Shown here piece by piece: positions 20,051 through 29,222 of a DNA stretch of 64,000 bases. Below the pieces are notes generated by a model, which did no database searches, had not been told where the DNA came from, and worked only from the letters and a program-made list of their open reading frames with translations. The position numbers and the translations under genes were made by a program. Within the stretch, counting starts at the first letter, position 1. Each line of letters opens with the position of its first letter. This stretch comes from Bacteroidota bacterium (lineage in GTDB: Bacteria > Bacteroidota > Bacteroidia > Chitinophagales > Chitinophagaceae): the NCBI GenBank assembly GCA_016715505.1, contig JADJZY010000038.1, positions 1 through 64,000 of the forward strand, written 5' to 3'.

Positions 20051-21268
20051 ATGAATCAAAAACAAAATATTCAATTACCGGAAGGTTCGCTGGGTAAACA
20101 AACCACAACCATGAATCTGGGTCCTACCCACCCGGCTACCCATGGCGTTTTTCAAAATATTCTTGAAATGGATGGCGAGCGGATTGTTTCTGCAGTGCCG
20201 ACTGTCGGTTATATCCATCGTGCCTTCGAAAAATTGGCTGAACGAAAACCTTATTATCAGATTACCACCCTGACCGATCGCTTAAACTATTGTTCCTCCC
20301 CCATCAATAACATGGGCTGGCATATGACCGTTGAAAAACTCATACAAGCTGAACTGCCCAAAAGGGTTGAATACCTTCGGGTAATCATCATGGAACTTTC
20401 GCGTATTGCAGATCATTTGGTTTGTAATTCGGTGATTGGTGTGGATACAGGTGCTGCTACAGGTTTCTTTTATGTTTTTGAATTCCGTGAATTGATTTAC
20501 GAAATATTCGAAGAAATATGCGGATCCCGACTTACCACCAATATTGGGCGTATAGGCGGTTTGGAGCGAAATTTTTCCGAATTGGCTTTCCAGAAAATCA
20601 ATCATTTCATGAAAACCTTTCCAAAGGCCATGGAAGAATTTGAAAATCTTTTAACCCGTAACCGCATATTTGTTGACCGCACCGTTGGGGCTGGACCCAT
20701 CAGTGCCGAACGTGCTTTGAATTATGGATTTACCGGCCCGAATTTAAGAGCTGCCGGCATCGATTATGATATTCGTGTTTCTCATCCTTATAGTAGTTAT
20801 CAGGATTTTAAATTTGATATCCCGGTCGGGCATCATGGCGATACTTACGATCGTTTTCTGGTGCGTAATGGAGAAATCTGGCAAAGTCTGAGCATATTGC
20901 AACAAGCGCTGGATAAATTGAAAGACCACGACCCAAGTGTTTACCACGCAGATCTTCCCGATTTCTATCTACCACTGAAAGAAGATGTTTACACCAAAAT
21001 GGAAGCCCTTATTTACCATTTTAAAATTGTAATGGGTGAAACGGAGTTACCGGTTGGTGAAGTGTATCATTCCGTGGAAGGTGGAAATGGCGAATTAGGG
21101 TTTTACCTGATTAGCGATGGTGGACGTTCTCCATATCGTTTACATTTCCGCAGACCATGCTTTATTTATTACCAGGCATATCCTGAAATGATTCAGGGCA
21201 GCATGCTCAGTGATGCGGTCGTAACCATGAGTAGTATGAATTTGATAGCCGGTGAATTAGATGCCTAA
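20051..21268 (+). CDS. nuoD: NADH-quinone oxidoreductase subunit D
   Basis: Complex I 49-kDa-type subunit that forms the quinone site with NuoB, 405 residues. Seen: NLGPTHPATHGVFQNILEMDGE near the N-terminus (motif with the quinone-contacting His), GYIHRAFEKLAE, DRLNYCSSPINN, RIGGLERN, GFTGPNLRAAG, and the C-terminal SVEGGNGELGFYL with RLHFRRPCF. It is in an operon 24 bases after nuoC and 20 before nuoE. Confidence 0.98.
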   Translation: MNQKQNIQLPEGSLGKQTTTMNLGPTHPATHGVFQNILEMDGERIVSAVPTVGYIHRAFEKLAERKPYYQITTLTDRLNYCSSPINNMGWHMTVEKLIQAELPKRVEYLRVIIMELSRIADHLVCNSVIGVDTGAATGFFYVFEFRELIYEIFEEICGSRLTTNIGRIGGLERNFSELAFQKINHFMKTFPKAMEEFENLLTRNRIFVDRTVGAGPISAERALNYGFTGPNLRAAGIDYDIRVSHPYSSYQDFKFDIPVGHHGDTYDRFLVRNGEIWQSLSILQQALDKLKDHDPSVYHADLPDFYLPLKEDVYTKMEALIYHFKIVMGETELPVGEVYHSVEGGNGELGFYLISDGGRSPYRLHFRRPCFIYYQAYPEMIQGSMLSDAVVTMSSMNLIAGELDA

Positions 21269-21288
21269 TTGTAAAATTTAAACCCCGA

Positions 21289-21780
21289 ATGATGTTTTCT
21301 CAAGAAATTATCAATAAAATACATGCCCTCGCAGCGCGATATCCTGAGGGCCGACAAAAGAGTGCTTTAATTCCTGTTCTGCACCTTATTCAGGAAAATG
21401 GGAATATGTCGTTGACTGTTGAACAGATGGATGAAGTGGCCCGGATATTGGAAATACTACCAATTGAAGTGTATGAAGTGGCTACATTTTACACCATGTT
21501 TAACCTCAAACCTGTCCGAAAATCTATTCTGGAGGTCTGCCCAACAGGCCCTTGTATGCTGCGTGGTAGCGATCAAATCATTGAATACATCAAAAATAAG
21601 TTAGGGATACAGAACGGCGAAACTACCCCTGACGGATTGTTTACTTTAAAAACTGCTGAATGTCTGGGCGCATGCGGTTATGCACCTATGATGCAATTGG
21701 GCAAACATTATCAGGAGTTCCTGACACCCGAAAAGGTTGATAAAATATTGGAAGATTGCCGTCAAGCCGCTTCTCAATAA
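21289..21780 (+). CDS. nuoE: NADH-quinone oxidoreductase subunit E
   Basis: Thioredoxin-like [2Fe-2S] subunit (24-kDa type) of the NADH dehydrogenase module, 163 residues. Seen: an N-terminal helical region with GRQKSALIPVLH, EVATFYTMF, then the four cluster ligands in CPTGPCMLRG and ECLGACGYAP. It normally pairs with NuoF and NuoG, but here it is the last nuo gene; the next gene, 66 bases on, is a sensor kinase. The remaining subunits must be encoded elsewhere or be absent from this contig because of rearrangement or misassembly. Confidence 0.97.
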   Translation: MMFSQEIINKIHALAARYPEGRQKSALIPVLHLIQENGNMSLTVEQMDEVARILEILPIEVYEVATFYTMFNLKPVRKSILEVCPTGPCMLRGSDQIIEYIKNKLGIQNGETTPDGLFTLKTAECLGACGYAPMMQLGKHYQEFLTPEKVDKILEDCRQAASQ

Positions 21781-21834
21781 ATCTTTTCCTTGTTAAAAAT
21801 AACTAAGTCTGCAAACAACCCTGTTTACAAGGCT

Positions 21835-21842
21835 TAAATTTG
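21835..21842 (+). promoter_or_regulatory. Exact -7 box, four bases before the sensor kinase start
   Basis: TAAATTTG is a perfect TAnnTTTG match and ends four bases before the GTG start at 21847. Transcription from it would begin at or next to the start codon, giving a leaderless message. Confidence 0.45.
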
Positions 21843-21846
21843 ACGC

Positions 21847-23129
21847 GTGAAAAGAGTTTTCCTACTAATCATTACCCTGATTATTTTATCGTTGTTCGGT
21901 CTCATTTACCTGCAGGTAGAATGGATCAGTGGCGCTATGAAACTGAAGCGAGAGCAATATGATAGTGATATCTATTTTTGTTTGCAAAACATCAAGGATA
22001 GCATCAATCGGCGTAAAGACAAGGCGACTATTGGATTTAGTTTTCAGTTTCAACCTTTGTCGTTTAGCAATTATGTGCCCACTTCAAGTGTATTGAGTAA
22101 TTATCAGGTAAAGGACATTATCCGTTCAGAGCTTAGGAAAAAGAACATTAAACAACCCTTCGAGTATTGTATTACCAATGAGGTTCAATTACCCATTTTG
22201 TATAGTAGCGGGTATAAAATGGAATACCTTGATCCGACTAAAACAAGTAATAATCATAAAACCATTTTGTCGGGTGAAAATATCATTAACAACGAAACAT
22301 TAAACGTGTATATCGTAGAGCCGGAAAATTATTTTAAAAATCACCTGGCTACTTTATTGATTTTTGCCGCACTGTTTACTTCTATTATCATTGCTGCTTT
22401 TGTATTGACTATCCGCACCATGTTGAGTCAGAAAAAATTGTCAGAAATCAAATCTGATTTCATCAATAATATGACCCATGAATTCAAAACCCCGATTGCA
22501 ACGATTCAACTGGCTTCAGATGCTTTAAATAATGAGAAAGTTATTTCCAATGAAGAACAAATCCGATATTATAGTGGCATTATTAAAGAAGAGAATCGAA
22601 GAATGAACAAACAGGTGGAAAAAATTCTTCAAGCCGCTCAATTGGAGAGAGATGAAATCAAATTACAATTGAAAAAAATTGATGTTCATCAAATCATTGC
22701 TAAAGTTGCGGAGCACACCAAATTACAGATGGAAGAAATTGGGGCTGCCTTTGAAACTCGGTTGCAGGCTCAGTCAACCACGATTCTGGCAGATGAAGTT
22801 CATTTTACCAATATCATGTACAATTTGGTAGACAATGCCATTAAATATTCCAAAGAAAACCCAAGAATTCGGATTGCGACTAAAAACGTTGGAAATCAAA
22901 TAGAAATCAAAGTGGCGGATAATGGAATCGGCATGGACAAAGAAACCGTTGGACATATCTTTGAAAAATTCTTCCGTGCACATACCGGAATATCCATAAT
23001 GTGAAGGGATTCGGACTAGGATTGACCTATGTTAAAAACATTGTTCAGGCGCATCGGGGAAAGGTTGAAGTCAGTTCAGAACCTGGAATAGGGTCTACTT
23101 TCACCTTATATTTTCAATGTCAGTCATAA
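21847..23129 (+). CDS. Sensor histidine kinase, HisKA type (one frameshift)
   Basis: Membrane two-component sensor of about 427 residues. Seen: two transmembrane helices (about residues 3-23 and 166-190) around a sensor region of about 140 residues with no recognised domain; DHp motif MTHEFKTPIATIQL with the phospho-acceptor His; N box LVDNAIKYSKE; G1 KVADNGIGMD; F box EKFFRAH; and, in the restored frame, G2 GFGLGLTYVKNIV. The frame breaks at 22989-22990, where AA should be AAA; correction adds NIHNVKGFGLGL and extends the gene to the TAA at 23127-23129. No response regulator lies beside it, so its partner is elsewhere. The start is a GTG. Confidence 0.9.
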
Positions 23130-23246
23130 ATTTGAAAAAAAAGGGCCTGAATCCTTAAAAAAAACGGCCATTTTTTAATTTTAAACCTAATTACGCTTTA
23201 ACTTCGCCGACTTATTTATTCATCACTAAAATAATTTCTATTATTT

Positions 23247-23809
23247 ATGTCAGTCAAAATCCGACTCCAACGTCATGGAGCAAAAAAACGCCCATTCTAC
23301 TTTATTGTGGTTGCAAATTCAACCTCACGTCGTGATGGGAAATTCATTGAAAAACTGGGAACCTACAATCCGCTCACGGTACCTGCTACAATTCAGGTAA
23401 ACCGCGAACGTGCTTTACATTGGTTACACCGAGGCGCTGAAGCTACCCACACTGTAAACCGAATTTTATCATTCAAAGGTGTTCTATATTTGAAACACCT
23501 GATGCGTGGCGTAAAATTAGGTTTGTTTGATGAGGAAACAGCCATGCAAAAATTTGAAGCATGGAATGCCAGTCATGAACAATTGGTGGTTAAAAGAGAA
23601 GAAGCCCACAAAAACACAAAGCTGCAACTCGTATTCAGCCTGTGATTAAAAAAGTGGAAGAAGCACCAGTGGCAGTTGCTGAAGAAGCTCCTGCTGCAAT
23701 TGAAGAATCTCCTGCTGTTGAAGAAACACCGGTTGCAGAAGCAGCACCTGAAGTATCAGAATCTGCTGAAGCACCTGCTGCTGAAGGTGAAACTCCAGCC
23801 GCTGAATAA
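23247..23809 (+). CDS. rpsP: 30S ribosomal protein S16 with acidic Ala/Glu/Pro tail (one frameshift)
   Basis: Small-subunit ribosomal protein. Seen: SVKIRLQRHGAKKRPFYFIV at the N-terminus (20 residues), FIEKLGTYNPL, and VNRERALHWLHRGAEATHTV. After restoring one A to A5 at 23610-23614 the frame continues through AHKKHKAATRIQPVIKKVEE into a tail of about 45 residues rich in Glu, Ala and Pro ending in GETPAAE. Such extensions after S16 are seen in other Bacteroidota. Without the correction the protein would end in a spurious KNTKLQLVFSL. A clear terminator follows. Confidence 0.95.
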
Positions 23810-23830
23810 GCTTAATTTTTTACAGAATTC

Positions 23831-23861
23831 AAAAAGCGACCTTTCGGGGTCGCTTTTTTTT
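23831..23861 (+). terminator. Rho-independent terminator of rpsP
   Basis: The stem GCGACC / GGTCGC, extended by A-T pairs, surrounds the loop TTTCGG and runs into eight T. It is 21 bases after the rpsP stop. Confidence 0.85.
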
Positions 23862-23896
23862 GATTTGTTATTTTATAAGTTAAAAATAACCTCATA

Positions 23897-23926
23897 GAAA
23901 AAGCCCCGGAATTTTCGGAGCTTTCA
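23897..23926 (-). terminator. Rho-independent terminator of hsp20
   Basis: Read on the minus strand, AAAGCTCCG pairs with CGGGGCTTT (one T-G wobble) around a short A/T loop and ends in a T-run. It lies about 45 bases beyond the hsp20 stop. Confidence 0.7.
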
Positions 23927-23969
23927 TTTTGATTGTTTGGCCGGAAATCATCGTGCGGCCATCACTGAT

Positions 23970-24395
23970 TTAGAGAATCTCAACGGTTTTAACCTCGGTT
24001 TTCGCCTCTTCCATTTTTGGAATTTGGATGGTCAGAATTCCATCTTCATACTTAGCTGTGATTGCTTCTTTATTCAGTTGCTCACTCAGCGTAAAAGTTC
24101 GGCTAAAACTGTTGAAATGAAATTCTTTACGAATACTTTTCCCTTTTTGCTCTTCTGATTCTGAAGATTTTTCATAAGACACGGTCAACAGATTTTTGTC
24201 CATGGCAATTTTGAAATCAGATTTTTTTAAACCGGGAGCAACCATCTCCAGGTGGAAGGCATCTTCCATTTCCGTGATATTGACTGCGGGTTGCTGGGTT
24301 TTGTGCGCCCAATTAAAATCATCATGCATAAATCGGTCCATCATGTTAAAAAATCCTGGAACCAGTGCGTCGTTTTTTACTTTAAAGCGTGTCAT
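23970..24395 (-). CDS. Small heat-shock protein, Hsp20/alpha-crystallin family
   Basis: ATP-independent holdase chaperone of 141 residues. Seen: a short N-terminal arm (VPGFFNMMDRFMHDDF), the alpha-crystallin domain from about residue 37 (AVNITEMEDAFHLEMVAPGL) to KYEDGILTIQIPK with the typical A-x-x-x-x-G-I/V-L pattern, and a short tail. It is monocistronic with its own terminator. The 97 bases upstream of the ATG carry two copies of TGACACTT 31 bases apart, which could be an operator. Confidence 0.95.
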   Translation of the reverse strand: MTRFKVKNDALVPGFFNMMDRFMHDDFNWAHKTQQPAVNITEMEDAFHLEMVAPGLKKSDFKIAMDKNLLTVSYEKSSESEEQKGKSIRKEFHFNSFSRTFTLSEQLNKEAITAKYEDGILTIQIPKMEEAKTEVKTVEIL

Positions 24396-24461
24396 AGTTT
24401 TTTGTTTTTAATTTCTGGTATATTATCAAGTCCTGTACCAGTGCATTTTTTTAATACAAAT

Positions 24462-24500
24462 TGACACTTTCAACTTAATTTGCACGCCATAATGACACTT
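24462..24500. promoter_or_regulatory. Direct repeat TGACACTT upstream of hsp20
   Basis: TGACACTT occurs at 24462-24469 and 24493-24500, start-to-start 31 bases, about three helical turns. A related inverted GTGTC follows at 24522-24526. The position upstream of hsp20 would suit a stress regulator, but no known heat-shock operator is recognised. Confidence 0.3.
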
Positions 24501-24564
24501 AGGGAAAAATAAAATGCCATTGTGTCGTTATTTTAAAAAATATGATCCCGAAAAAAGAGATAAC

Positions 24565-24939
24565 TCATTGGTCAATCCTTAATAGTGCTGCGTGCTTTGA
24601 TAATAAAATAACTTGCTCAAAATCACTTGCTCCATTAGGCGCTACCATTTCAAGCATTACAGAAGGAAGGAGAATAAATACTTTTGTAACGCCCCAAAAA
24701 CTTGGCTTTATAATAATTTCTCGTGCCAATGATAAAGAATATGCATCAGGAAAACGGGCCAAGAACTCTTCCAAACTCAAACCCTCAATTTTAGAATAAA
24801 ATCCTCTCTTAAATTGGTAATCCTTCGAAAAAACCAGACGTACCGAACTCCAGAAACCTAATGGGAGGACATAAATTTCATCCTTAAATTTTTGGAATAC
24901 CCAAGTTGAACTCCCCCATTTATTATACAGATAAACCAT
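24565..24939 (-). CDS. Uncharacterised 124-residue protein
   Basis: No family was recognised. The frame is open for 124 codons with reasonable protein-like composition (GLSLEEFLARFPDAYSLSL, KPSFWGVTKVFILLP), one weakly hydrophobic segment near residues 85-100, and no signal peptide. It starts 48 bases after the stop of the beta-helix lipoprotein on the same strand and could be co-transcribed with it. A missing or extra base cannot be excluded at either end. Confidence that it is a real gene is moderate. Confidence 0.4.
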   Translation of the reverse strand: MVYLYNKWGSSTWVFQKFKDEIYVLPLGFWSSVRLVFSKDYQFKRGFYSKIEGLSLEEFLARFPDAYSLSLAREIIIKPSFWGVTKVFILLPSVMLEMVAPNGASDFEQVILLSKHAALLRIDQ

Positions 24940-24987
24940 TCAGAATCTTATGGATATTGAGGAAAGTGAATCCTTTTTTGGAAAGGT

Positions 24988-26420
24988 TTAGAGAAGTTCA
25001 TAACAACCGATGGTGGGCGGATTTAAACGGCTAACATGATCCAAATCATCAATCACTGTGGGTATATTTATGCCCATCCCCTTTAACGGTGAAGTAGATT
25101 GCAAATGAAAGTCCCATTTGCTATAATTCACAAAACTACTCGTTGGACTGAGCAAGGAATTCACTGGATTGACTATCCCATTGGCAAACCCACTATTCCT
25201 TTTGATTGCGCAATTTTTAATACTGACATTATATGCCCAGGCACCTTTGCCGGCAAAAACAGCTTCATCATCAATGAACCATCAATGATACAATTGGTAA
25301 ATGAGGCATTGAGAGGAGCACCTGTAAACCCTGTCAAACTCGTATCGCGATAGTTTAGAACCACCACTGCCGGCTGTTGTGCATGGTTGATGCCTAAACC
25401 ACCAAATGTTGCAATCGTACTGGCATTGAATTCGTAATTTCCTCCTTCAATGATGGCGATGTTTTGAAGTCCACAAGTATGTACCAAACAATTATTCATT
25501 CGTACCCAGGAATTAAAGGCTAGTATACCATAACCGGCAGAATTTGCAATCACACATTTGTTTAATTCCACCATTGGACCACCCAATGCAGACCATGGAG
25601 GTTGTACATAAATACTGGCATCCGTGAGCCCTCCATTTTTGATGATACAATAATTCAGGGTACTCCCCTGGGAACTGCTTAAAAAATGAAGCCCCCTCCA
25701 CTCACCCGGAAAATCGCGATTGCCAAAATAATCTCTATCCAATCGGTCGCCCTGAAAAATAACGCTATCGGTTTTTGTGCCAAATACTCGTAAGGTTCCT
25801 GCAACATATAATTTCGAATCCTGATGCATGTAAATCCTGCAACCTTTTTGAATGGTAAGTGTTTCTGCACTATCTACCAAAGCTGAATGTATAATTACAT
25901 AAGGTTTATCGTTCACCCATGTTTGAGAACTTAACACACTATCTGTGATATAATGTGCATCCTGACCATAGGCTTCCAATTGCACTTCGGATATATTTCC
26001 GTTCAGGGTGAATTGCACTTTTTCCTGAACGAGGAATGGCAGTGTGCCGCTTGTTGGATCAATGGTTAGTGCAACAAATACATAAATACTGTCGTTGGCT
26101 GCCAATTTGATATCACTAATTTGTTTAACCGGTTCACCATCAATATTCATCCTAAAAGCTGAAGCAGCACCACCAGCTAAACGAATATCCGAGATAATGA
26201 TAGCCTGATTATTGGTATTATAAACCTTAAACGATCTCGTTACCGAGCCCAGGGTTGTGAATACCGTATCAAATTTTAGTGTATCCGTTGAAAACGCGAG
26301 GTTGCCCCCATTTGAAAGTATTTTTTGTTTACTACAGGAAAATAAAAAGGATGACAGCCCCCATATAATCAAAGCAATCCAGATGGGTGCCTTTTGGAAA
26401 AATTTAAGATGTTGCAGCAT
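24988..26420 (-). CDS. Cell-surface right-handed beta-helix lipoprotein (one frameshift)
   Basis: About 478 residues after correction. Seen: a lipoprotein signal (SSFLFSC, Cys near 29), an N-terminal Ig-like or DUF1573-like part beginning STDTLKFDTVFTTLGS, then a parallel beta-helix region with repeated short strands (IYMHQDSKLYVAGTLRVFG, GEWRGLHFLSSS, LNYCIIKNGG, ELNKCVIANSAGYGI). The frame breaks at 25273-25274 where one base is missing; restoring it replaces the spurious end with FDDEAVFAGKGAWAYNVS and runs to a stop at 24988, ending PPTIGCYELL. The architecture is common among Bacteroidota surface lipoproteins; the ligand is unknown. An exact -7 box lies five bases upstream of the ATG. 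Confidence 0.8.
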
Positions 26421-26425
26421 TCTGC

Positions 26426-26433
26426 CAAAAATA
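26426..26433 (-). promoter_or_regulatory. Exact -7 box, five bases before the beta-helix lipoprotein start
   Basis: On the minus strand TATTTTTG is followed by GCAGA and the ATG at 26420, so a transcript from it should be leaderless or nearly so. Confidence 0.45.
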
Positions 26434-26445
26434 ACGAAAGAAACG

Positions 26446-27156
26446 CTATTCTATTGCAAAGGCAAGGGTAAGAATACTGATTTCGATATTGTGTTTTTTC
26501 AAAAATGCAATCCCACAGGATTCCAGCGTTGACCCCGTTGTAAATACATCATCCACCAAAGCAATATGTGCGCCTTTTAATCCACTCCAATCAATAACTT
26601 CAAAAGCATCCTTGACATTTTCAAATCTTTCCTCCCGATTCTTGTGCGTTTGGGTGGAAGTATCTCTGGTGCGAATGAGCGCTTTGGTGTTTACAGGCGT
26701 TCCCATGGCTTTGCCTAATCCTTTGGCTATCCATTCACTTTGATTAAAACCCCGTTGTTTTTGTTTGTTTTCGGAAAGTGGTACCGGAATCAATACATCT
26801 ATCGTATCTACCCAACCGCAAACGCGCAAGGCTTCACCAAATTGTTCTCCCATAAAGAATGCTAAATCCTGATTGTTTTGATATTTGATCGCATGTAAAA
26901 CATCCTGAACTTTTCCTTCCTTCCGAAAAAAATACATGGATGCTCCATAACGGAGTGGTAATCGACCCTTCATTCGCTGTTCCAATAAATTACCCGCCTG
27001 ATATTGAAACAAGGTTCTGGGCAGTTCGTGCATACAATCGAAACATAAAAACTTTTCAGAATAGGTTAATTGTATCTGACAAGAAACACAAAGGTTGGGA
27101 TATAGTAATGACCATAACGGGCGTAGTACACCCTTGAAAAATGTTTTCATAAGCAT
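26446..27156 (-). CDS. comF: ComF family protein (phosphoribosyltransferase-like)
   Basis: A 236-residue ComF/GntX-type protein linked to DNA uptake in competent bacteria. Seen: N-terminal zinc-finger cysteines C23, C26, C38 and C41 (LCVSCQ and LCFDCM), the VLIPVPLSENKQKQRGFNQS segment, and the PRPP-binding loop VALVDDVFTTGST near residue 200. The start could be ATG at 27156 or, 6 bases on, ATG at 27150 (MKTFFKG), which lies 17 bases from a near-consensus TACATTTA box. Its own reaction in the cell is not firmly known. It lies downstream of radA, which may share a role in DNA processing. Confidence 0.92.
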   Translation of the reverse strand: MLMKTFFKGVLRPLWSLLYPNLCVSCQIQLTYSEKFLCFDCMHELPRTLFQYQAGNLLEQRMKGRLPLRYGASMYFFRKEGKVQDVLHAIKYQNNQDLAFFMGEQFGEALRVCGWVDTIDVLIPVPLSENKQKQRGFNQSEWIAKGLGKAMGTPVNTKALIRTRDTSTQTHKNREERFENVKDAFEVIDWSGLKGAHIALVDDVFTTGSTLESCGIAFLKKHNIEISILTLAFAIE

Positions 27157-27190
27157 TAGTTCAGGCGTAAATGTACAACTTTGAATAATG

Positions 27191-28555
27191 TTAGAAAAGT
27201 AATCTGTAAATCTCTTCGACTTTACTCACCAAAACAATCTCAATTTTACGATTCTTTAAATCCAATCCTTTGCTGTTGTAGGTCGATAAAAAGATTTTTT
27301 CAAAACCTAATTTTTCCGCTTCAGCAATTCGTTGGTCTATTCGACTAACAGCTCTGACCTCACCGCTCAAACCCACCTCGCCTACAAAACAATAATGGGG
27401 AGAAAGAGGTTTGTCTTCATACGAAGAGAGCAAGGCACTTAAAACGGCTAAGTCGATGGCCGGATCTTCAATGCGCAATCCACCGGCAATATTTAGAAAA
27501 ACATCCTTCATGCCAAACTGAAAACCTCCTCTCTTTTCCAAAACGGCAAGGAGCAATTGCATACGGCGAAGATCAAATCCACTCACTGTTCGTTGAGGCG
27601 TTCCATATACCGCCTGCGATACCAATGCCTGCGTTTCTATTAATAAAGGCCGGGCACCTTCCATCGTTGCAGCGATCGCTATCCCACTCAAAGCTTCATC
27701 CTTCTGGGTAATTAAAATTTCAGATGGATTACTTACTTGCCTTAAACCATTTTCATGCATTTCATAAATGCCCAATTCGTTGGCATTGCCAAAACGGTTT
27801 TTGCTGGTTCTTAAAATACGGTAAGTATAATGACGATCTCCTTCAAACTGCAAAACTGTGTCTACCATGTGCTCCAACACTTTTGGCCCTGCAATAGATC
27901 CATCTTTGGTGACATGGCCAATAATAAAAACAGGCACATGGCTCGACTTGGCATATCTCACCCATTCAGCCGCACACTCTCTCACCTGCCCTACGCTACC
28001 AGGCGCACTTTCTATGTTAGGCGATTCAAGGGTTTGAATGGAATCAATGATCACCAATTCGGGTTGGATTTTTTTAATTTCAGAAAATATTTTGGAGGTA
28101 TCATTATTGGTCAGCAATCTCAAATTTTCATTCTGAATGCCAATTCTTTCGGCACGAAGTTTTATTTGTTGCAGACTTTCTTCACCACTGATATATAAAG
28201 TATTTAATTGCTGCATTTGCAAAGCAATCTGTAAAAACAAGGTACTTTTTCCAATGCCTGGCTCTCCGGAAACCAATACCACCGAACCTTCTACGATTCC
28301 TCCTCCGAGTACCCGATTCAATTCTTCATCAGCAGTTACGATGCGTCGATTATTTTGAATACCAATTTCTGACAACTTTAAGGCATGGGCAACTTTGTCA
28401 AAAGAAGGATCCTGCCAGGCAGCTTTTTTTTCATCTTTGCGTTGAATTTCTTCAACAAAAGAATTCCAGCTTTGACAAGAAGGACATTTACCCATCCATT
28501 TGGGTGATTCAAAACCGCAGTGCTGACAGGCAAATACATTTTTACTTTTGGCCAC
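27191..28555 (-). CDS. radA: DNA repair protein RadA/Sms
   Basis: RecA-related helicase-like ATPase that assists branch migration in recombination, 454 residues. Seen: zinc finger C10-x2-C13 and C24-x2-C27, Walker A GEPGIGKST (97-105), the RadA-specific KNRFG motif in SKNRFGNANELG near 255, and a C-terminal Lon-type S5 domain (FVGEVGLSGEVRAV). The start is a GTG at 28555, two bases after the stop of a small upstream frame. It is probably followed in the same transcript by comF after 35 bases. Confidence 0.96.
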   Translation of the reverse strand: MAKSKNVFACQHCGFESPKWMGKCPSCQSWNSFVEEIQRKDEKKAAWQDPSFDKVAHALKLSEIGIQNNRRIVTADEELNRVLGGGIVEGSVVLVSGEPGIGKSTLFLQIALQMQQLNTLYISGEESLQQIKLRAERIGIQNENLRLLTNNDTSKIFSEIKKIQPELVIIDSIQTLESPNIESAPGSVGQVRECAAEWVRYAKSSHVPVFIIGHVTKDGSIAGPKVLEHMVDTVLQFEGDRHYTYRILRTSKNRFGNANELGIYEMHENGLRQVSNPSEILITQKDEALSGIAIAATMEGARPLLIETQALVSQAVYGTPQRTVSGFDLRRMQLLLAVLEKRGGFQFGMKDVFLNIAGGLRIEDPAIDLAVLSALLSSYEDKPLSPHYCFVGEVGLSGEVRAVSRIDQRIAEAEKLGFEKIFLSTYNSKGLDLKNRKIEIVLVSKVEEIYRLLF

Positions 28556-28557
28556 AA

Positions 28558-28767
28558 TTAATCATTAAGATGGAAAGCTATTTCGATATCAGGAAGCAAA
28601 CAAATTATTGCACTTGAAGTTATACCCCATTTTAATTCTTGTACACTTTCAATATGGCGCCATCTCACATCGTTTTTCAGGAAACTAAATTCAAAGTTGA
28701 AATCATCTTTTGAAGCATCAGGAATCAAATGCAGATTCTTTTCAAAAGTATTTCCTTGACTTCGCAA
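28558..28767 (-). CDS. Small uncharacterised ORF upstream of radA
   Basis: A 69-codon frame ending two bases before the radA GTG, a spacing that suggests coupling. It starts with TTG at 28767, preceded directly in frame by ATG TAG, so the natural start may lie further upstream beyond an error or a true stop. The product is mixed polar and hydrophobic (DVRWRHIESVQELKWGIT, SSAIICLLPDIEIAF) with no recognised family. It could be the 3' remnant of a longer gene. Confidence 0.3.
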   Translation of the reverse strand: MRSQGNTFEKNLHLIPDASKDDFNFEFSFLKNDVRWRHIESVQELKWGITSSAIICLLPDIEIAFHLND

Positions 28768-28934
28768 CTACATAAAAAACGAATTGACCTAGCTAAGTAG
28801 TTCTATCCTCCTCTCCAAAATTTAGGTTGAATGAATAATCTGATTGTTGTTTTAAAGAAGCGAAAATCATCTCATTACCTGATTCAAAAAATAAAAAACA
28901 CGATTACAATTGGAATGAGAGCAGGTATAAAATG

Positions 28935-28971
28935 AAGAAAGGGTCAACCATTTCTGATCGACCCTTTTCTT
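28935..28971. terminator. Isolated terminator-like hairpin
   Basis: AGAAAGGGTC pairs with GACCCTTTTCT around a 14-base loop, with T-rich flanks on both strands. There is no annotated gene ending before it in either direction. Confidence 0.5.
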
Positions 28972-29158
28972 ACTAACCCATAAAATTCATTGCTAAAGTA
29001 CACCCTTCACTACTCATTTCAAAAATTTTGGAGCCTAAACTTTAAAAAAATTACGAAGCCTTCACATTCGCATTTATTATAAATATGCCATCCTGTCGTA
29101 TTTATTTAAAAATAATGCGCCCTTTTGTCTGCAAATTTCTTGAAATAGCGATTGGGCC

Positions 29159-29166
29159 TATATTTG
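29159..29166 (+). promoter_or_regulatory. -7 promoter box for the YugP-type protease
   Basis: TATATTTG matches TAnnTTTG exactly, with a TTG 16 bases upstream at 29140-29142 as a possible -33 element. It ends 26 bases before the ATG at 29193. Confidence 0.45.
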
Positions 29167-29222
29167 CTACATATGTTAAAAAAGTAACAAACATGATATG
29201 ATATTATCTCATTGGCGGTCTG

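Larger units (their letters stand above)
28768..29192. other. Gene-free stretch between radA-side ORF and the YugP-type protease
   Basis: These 425 bases hold no convincing ORF. They contain a terminator-like hairpin at 28935-28971 and a TAnnTTTG box at 29159-29166. The hairpin does not follow any annotated gene on either strand, so a small RNA is possible but not shown. Confidence 0.5.

Noticed and set aside
23138..23178. Terminator after the sensor kinase
   Set aside because: The GGGCC / GGCC arms are short, with a 19-base loop and a mismatch; too weak to call.
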